A stretch of 16,661 nt of DNA from an uncultured Pseudobdellovibrionaceae bacterium (GTDB lineage: Bacteria > Bdellovibrionota > Bdellovibrionia > Bdellovibrionales > Bdellovibrionaceae). The translations under genes and the position numbers were made by a program. Under the pieces are notes generated by a model. It ran no database searches and was not told where the DNA came from. It saw only the letters and a program-made list of their open reading frames with translations. Position 1 is the stretch's first letter. Every line of letters starts with the position of its first letter. Below are positions 13,657 through 16,661 of this stretch, piece by piece. The DNA lies in NCBI GenBank assembly GCA_937900305.1, contig CALCCV010000197.1:1-16661 (forward strand). The letters run 5' to 3'.

Positions 13657-13683
13657 GATCGAGCGACAAACAATGATCGAGCG
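13657..13683 (-). repeat. Direct repeat CGCTCGATC across the candidate -10
   Basis: Two perfect copies of CGCTCGATC (13683-13675 and 13665-13657 on the minus strand) are separated by 9 nt, a period of 18 bp. They flank and overlap the candidate -10 of the rpsJ promoter, so a dimeric DNA-binding regulator could act here. The repeat itself is plain to see; its function is unknown. Confidence 0.7.
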
Positions 13684-13698
13684 TGAAGGCAATGTCAA
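13670..13698 (-). promoter_or_regulatory. Candidate sigma-70 promoter of the S10 operon
   Basis: A consensus -35 TTGACA (13698-13693) is followed after exactly 17 nt by CATTGT (13675-13670), a weak -10 with three of six consensus bases. It is the best match in the fusA-rpsJ gap. Transcription would begin near 13663, leaving a leader of about 160 nt before rpsJ. The poor -10 could be real (regulated or rRNA-like promoter) or mean that the true element differs. Confidence 0.4.
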
Positions 13699-13822
13699 AG
13701 AAATATTCTACTGTGGGCGTAACAAAAAGAGCGCGTCACGAAATAGTTTTTGGAGAGAGCCGCGGGAATCTCGAAACTTCTAAAATTTCGAATTGAGAGC
13801 TCAATCGAACTCCAGCCCGAAA

Positions 13823-15925
13823 CTAACGACCTAGTTTTTGAAGAACGTCAGCCTGCACTTTTGCAGGGAGCAGGTCGTATTTGAGGAACTCCATAGAAAA
13901 AGATGCACGTCCTTGACTAACACTCCTCACATCTGTGGCGTAACCAAAGAGGTTGGCCAGAGGCACCTCTGCTTGAACGACCTGCAACCCTTGAGTCCGA
14001 GTGGTCATCCCAAGAACCTTACCCCGACGAGAATTTAGGTCGGCAATGATGTTGCCGAGAAAATCTTCCGGGACCGAAACTTCCACCTTAAAAACAGGCT
14101 CAAGCATTTTCGCAGAAGCAATTTTCATAGCATCCCGAATTGCCAGCGAAGATGCAGCCTTAAAGGCCATCTCTGTGTTCGCACCCATCACAGTATCGAT
14201 TTTTTCCACTTTAACAGTAATGCCAATCAGATTATACCCCCCCAAAGGACCAATCTCACAGGCCTCTCGCAATCCGGCCTCACTGGCTACGCGGAGCTCT
14301 GGTGTAAATTCTTTAGATAACCCCTGCAAGTATTGAACTTTGACCCCTTCAAGATAGGGAATGGGCTCCAACAGCAATCTAACACGACAGTAGTGCTTAT
14401 CGCCACCTACCTCACGATCATAAAGATGTTCCACTGAGACTGGAGATTCGATAGTTTCTCGGTAAGAAACTTGAGGGCGGCCAACGTTCACTGCGACCTT
14501 GTGTTCGCGCAGCAGTCGATCCGTTAAAATCTCTAGGTGCAATTCACCCATACCGGCGAGCAAAGTCTGCCCCGATTCAACATCTAAACGAATTTTACAG
14601 GAAGGATCCTCTCGCTCGAGCTTTTGCAACCCCTGCATCATCTTCTCTTGATCGGCCGAGGACTTCGCTTCGACAACCACGGCAATCACAGGTTCAGGAA
14701 AAACAATAGACTCAAGAGCGATTGGCCGCCCCACATTACAAAGAGTATCGCCAGTACCGGTGAACTTGAGGCCAATGATCGCACCAATATCTCCCGCTCG
14801 AAGTTCATTAACCTCGATGCGCGAATTTGCGTGCATTCGAACAATTTTTTGAACTCGTTCTTTTTTATTGGCGCGTGGATTTAACACTTGCTCGCCCACC
14901 TTCAAGATTCCCGAATAAACGCGAACATAAGTGAGAGTCCCAGCAAATGGATCATTTGCAATTTTGAAAGCGAGGGCTGCCACGGGTTTCGCAAAATCAG
15001 TTGGACACTCAATTTCTTTCTCAGGCTCACTCGGACTATGCCCCACTACTGGAGGCACATCCAACGGAGACGGCAAAAGTGCCGCGACCGTATCAAGCAA
15101 AGGCTGAACACCCTTATTTTTAAAAGCCGACCCACACAAGACAGGGTATATTTTAAGTGCGATTGTTGCCGAACGAAGAGTTGCAACAATTTCAGCCTCT
15201 TCAAGAGGCTGCTCTGAAAGATATTTATCGAGAAGGTTATCATCCAATTCAGCAACAGATTCTAAGAATTTATTCCGAGCTTCACTGTACAACTCCTGCA
15301 TCTCGGCGGGAATCGCAACTTCATTAAATTGGGCACCTAGGTCATCGCGATCCCAAACGATAGCAACGCCGCGAATGAGATCGATCACCCCTCGAAACCC
15401 ATCCTCAGCCCCAATTGGAATTTGAATTGGAATAACATTTGCGTGCAATTTTTCGCGTATACTCTTGAGAGACTCTTCAAAGCTCGCCCCTACTCGATCC
15501 ATCTTATTTACGAAACAGATGCGAGGGACCTTGTATTTATCGGCCTGTCTCCAAACCGTTTCAGACTGCGGCTCAACTCCACTAACACCATCAAAAACAG
15601 CGACAGCTCCATCCAGGATACGCAAAGACCTCTCAACTTCAATTGTGAAATCGACGTGTCCAGGGGTATCAATCAAGTTGATACGATACTCTTTCCAAAA
15701 GCAGGTGGTTGCCGCAGCGGTGATTGTAATACCACGCTCTTGCTCCTGAACCATCCAGTCCATGACGGTGTTACCCTCATGGACCTCGCCAATTTTATGA
15801 GATTTTCCAGTGTAGTAGAGAATTCGCTCGGAAGTGGTGGTCTTACCGGCATCGATGTGAGCCATGATGCCAATATTACGGGTCCATTTTAGATCAGATA
15901 CATCCTGAGGATCAGCAGCTGACAT
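13823..15925 (-). CDS. fusA: Elongation factor G (variant domain IV, possibly spdEFG1-type)
   Basis: EF-G drives tRNA-mRNA translocation by GTP hydrolysis. It has 700 residues. The G domain has the P-loop AHIDAGKTT (22-30), switch I MDWMVQEQERGITIT, DTPGH (86-90), NKMD (140-143) and CGSAF (264-268). Domain II is about 312-405. Domain III has DQEKMMQGLQKLEREDPS and GMGELHLEI. Domain IV starts near PQVSYRETI (484-492), and domain V has LEPVFKVEVSVPEDFLG (608-624) and GRASFSMEFLKYD. Oddly, the normally near-invariant GGRGQYGHV loop of domain IV is GGDKHYCRV (507-515), and the tip segment around 576-588 lacks the usual HDVDSSE. This suggests the spdEFG1 subfamily described in spirochaetes, planctomycetes and deltaproteobacteria. 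ATG 15925 lies 11 nt after rpsG without a visible Shine-Dalgarno. Confidence 0.96.
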   Translation of the reverse strand: MSAADPQDVSDLKWTRNIGIMAHIDAGKTTTSERILYYTGKSHKIGEVHEGNTVMDWMVQEQERGITITAAATTCFWKEYRINLIDTPGHVDFTIEVERSLRILDGAVAVFDGVSGVEPQSETVWRQADKYKVPRICFVNKMDRVGASFEESLKSIREKLHANVIPIQIPIGAEDGFRGVIDLIRGVAIVWDRDDLGAQFNEVAIPAEMQELYSEARNKFLESVAELDDNLLDKYLSEQPLEEAEIVATLRSATIALKIYPVLCGSAFKNKGVQPLLDTVAALLPSPLDVPPVVGHSPSEPEKEIECPTDFAKPVAALAFKIANDPFAGTLTYVRVYSGILKVGEQVLNPRANKKERVQKIVRMHANSRIEVNELRAGDIGAIIGLKFTGTGDTLCNVGRPIALESIVFPEPVIAVVVEAKSSADQEKMMQGLQKLEREDPSCKIRLDVESGQTLLAGMGELHLEILTDRLLREHKVAVNVGRPQVSYRETIESPVSVEHLYDREVGGDKHYCRVRLLLEPIPYLEGVKVQYLQGLSKEFTPELRVASEAGLREACEIGPLGGYNLIGITVKVEKIDTVMGANTEMAFKAASSLAIRDAMKIASAKMLEPVFKVEVSVPEDFLGNIIADLNSRRGKVLGMTTRTQGLQVVQAEVPLANLFGYATDVRSVSQGRASFSMEFLKYDLLPAKVQADVLQKLGR

Positions 15926-15936
15926 GAGCGTGTGAG

Positions 15937-16410
15937 TTACCAGTTGTAGTGCGAGAAGGCCTTATTCGCCTCTGCCATACGATGAACATCTTCACGTTTT
16001 TTAATTGCATTTCCACGATTATTAAATGCATCGAGAACTTCGCCAGCTAATCGCTTAGAAAAATCTTTTTCACCACGAGCTCGGCAATATTCAACCAACC
16101 AGCGCATAGCCAAAGAAAGGCGGCGCGAAGGTCTAACATCAACCGGCACCTGATAAGTGGCCCCTCCAACGCGGCGCGAACGAACCTCAATAGAAGGCTT
16201 AGTGTTTTCAATGGCTTTTTTCATGATCGCCAACGGCTCTTCACCCTGGACTTTGCCTTCCAACTCTTTCAATGCTCCGTAGAACATTTTTTGAGCTGTC
16301 GCTTTTTGACCGCGAACCATCATTTTATTGATAAATTTCGCGACCACCAAATCTTTGAATACTGGATCTGGAATGACTTCGCGCTTATAAGTGCGTTTTC
16401 TGCGAGACAT
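15937..16410 (-). CDS. rpsG: 30S ribosomal protein S7
   Basis: S7 initiates assembly of the 30S head, binds the 3' major domain of 16S rRNA and lies at the E site; in E. coli it represses translation of the str operon by binding the rpsL-rpsG spacer. It has 157 residues. MSRRKRTYKREVIPDPVFKD and RPSRRLSLAMRWLVEYCR with the signature VEVRSRRVGGATYQVPVDV-like segment are present. The C-terminus is EANKAFSHYNW. ATG 16410 has AAGGAG upstream, placed in the loop of a 6-bp hairpin. The preceding 92-nt spacer, close in size to that of E. coli, carries a second hairpin. fusA follows after 11 nt. Confidence 0.98.
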   Translation of the reverse strand: MSRRKRTYKREVIPDPVFKDLVVAKFINKMMVRGQKATAQKMFYGALKELEGKVQGEEPLAIMKKAIENTKPSIEVRSRRVGGATYQVPVDVRPSRRLSLAMRWLVEYCRARGEKDFSKRLAGEVLDAFNNRGNAIKKREDVHRMAEANKAFSHYNW

Positions 16411-16502
16411 GGACTAAATTCTCCTTAGTCGGCGATGAGCCTTTAAAGTCCCATCGCTAATCATCATAGGCTTATGAATATCAAAAATATCAAATTGAGG
16501 AA
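16411..16502 (-). promoter_or_regulatory. rpsL-rpsG spacer with paired hairpins (candidate S7 target)
   Basis: This is a 92-nt intercistronic region. Hairpin A (16432-16457): GCGATGGG pairs with CTCATCGC, eight pairs including one G-U, around a ten-nt loop. Hairpin B (16412-16430): GACTAA pairs with TTAGTC around GGAGAAT, putting the rpsG Shine-Dalgarno in the loop. They are one nucleotide apart. UUAG just before hairpin A could instead pair with the CUAA of hairpin B, giving a switchable fold. S7 acts at this same spacer in E. coli; that the target is conserved here is inference. Confidence 0.45.
16477..16494 (-). repeat. Perfect 9-nt tandem repeat (TTTGATATT)x2
   Basis: Two head-to-tail copies of TTTGATATT lie in the rpsL-rpsG spacer, 8 nt past the rpsL stop on the minus strand and before hairpin A. 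They are A/T-rich and could be slippage-generated or a weak unstructured linker; no function is evident. Confidence 0.7.
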
Positions 16503-16661
16503 CTACTTCTTAGGTCGCTTCGCGCCATACTTAGATCGGCTTCGTAGACGATCTTTCACGCCCTGCAAATCCAACACACCTCGAACGATGTGATAACGAA
16601 CACCTGGTAAATCCTTAACCCTGCCACCGCGAATCAAAACAACGCTGTGCTCTTGAAGGTT
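16503..16661 (-). CDS. rpsL: 30S ribosomal protein S12, C-terminal part (cut by window edge)
   Basis: The last 52 codons plus TAG are present (frame 1 of the minus strand from 16661). They read NLQEHSVVLIRGGRVKDLPG, then VRYHIVRGVLDLQGVKDRLR and SRSKYGAKRPKK. S12 lies at the decoding centre and controls proofreading; this part carries the RVKDLPGVRYH loop with the Lys that is mutated in some streptomycin-resistant bacteria (Lys is the normal residue here) and the Asp methylthiolated by RimO in E. coli. The other resistance-associated Lys (KPNSALRK region) is outside the window. It is the first str-operon gene and is followed by the 92-nt rpsG spacer. Confidence 0.97.
   Translation of the reverse strand, partial: NLQEHSVVLIRGGRVKDLPGVRYHIVRGVLDLQGVKDRLRSRSKYGAKRPKK

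Larger units (their letters stand above)
13503..13822 (-). other. Non-coding fusA-rpsJ gap (tuf absent), S10 leader region
   Basis: Most bacteria have tuf between fusA and rpsJ or near here; no EF-Tu-like reading is present in any frame. Just after the fusA stop lie two small inverted repeats (ATTGAG/CTCAAT at 13792-13805, and TCGAAA/TTTCGA at 13771-13791), neither followed by a T-run, so no good terminator is seen. A candidate promoter follows (13670-13698). The last 160 nt form a probable leader with palindromes AGAAGCTTCT (13634-13643) and CAACCTGAGGTTG (13599-13611), and a GTGTC-GGAA-GACAC stem-loop (13583-13596). The leader length resembles that of the L4-regulated E. coli S10 leader, but no sequence homology is claimed. 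Confidence 0.6.

Noticed and set aside
13583..13783. Plus-strand open frame of 66 codons in the fusA-rpsJ gap
   Set aside because: It begins with GTG inside the leader hairpin, has no ribosome-binding site at proper distance, a composition unlike real proteins, and no recognisable motif; it runs against all neighbours.
13771..13805. Terminator after fusA
   Set aside because: Two small inverted repeats are present but their stems are short or loops too small, and no T-run follows.
1..16661. Phage, insertion sequence, CRISPR, toxin-antitoxin, or defence system
   Set aside because: Almost every base lies in a conserved translation gene or a short spacer; no transposase, terminal repeats, repeat-spacer array or foreign-looking codon use is visible.

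Overview
This window is a continuous run of core translation genes, all on the minus strand. Reading in the direction of transcription (high to low coordinates) it holds the end of rpsL, then rpsG and fusA (str operon); rpsJ-rplC-rplD-rplW-rplB-rpsS-rplV-rpsC-rplP-rpmC-rpsQ (S10 operon); rplN-rplE-rpsN-rpsH-rplF-rplR-rpsE-rpmD-rplO-secY-adk (spc operon); and rpmJ-rpsM-rpsK-rpsD-rpoA plus the beginning of rplQ (alpha operon). That makes 31 genes, two of them cut by the window edges. No tRNA, rRNA, mobile element, CRISPR array or metabolic cassette is visible, apart from adk, which often travels with secY.

The organism is a bacterium of moderate G+C content, with Shine-Dalgarno-led genes and frequent GTG and TTG starts. 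Protein features (RpoA beginning MQEHYYKFW, a serine/threonine-poor L3 head with FAFKEGMST, an EF-G with an altered domain IV loop, Cys4 S4, the long zinc-free S14) point to the former deltaproteobacteria, most likely a Bdellovibrio relative (Bdellovibrionota). That placement is inference from remembered family sequences, not from a search.

The gene order is almost textbook, so the interest lies in what is missing and in the gaps. (1) There is no rplX (L24) between rplN and rplE; the 26-nt gap is built largely from an imperfect tandem copy of the rplN tail. (2) There is no tuf between fusA and rpsJ; instead a 320-nt non-coding gap carries a candidate promoter with an 18-bp-period direct repeat across its -10 region, then a leader of about 160 nt with several palindromes. 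(3) The 92-nt rpsL-rpsG spacer carries two neighbouring hairpins, one showing the rpsG ribosome-binding site in its loop, at the position where S7 autoregulates in E. coli. (4) A terminator-like hairpin plus T-run follows adk and separates spc from alpha. (5) fusA has no visible Shine-Dalgarno sequence, and EF-G departs from the usual consensus in the domain IV loop that enters the decoding centre.

The genes work together: ribosomal proteins of both subunits, the translocation GTPase, the SecY channel that receives nascent membrane proteins, adenylate kinase, and the RNA polymerase alpha subunit are co-transcribed so that ribosome, secretion and transcription capacity scale with growth. I found no convincing novel system; the regulatory spacers and the missing rplX and tuf are what deserve follow-up.
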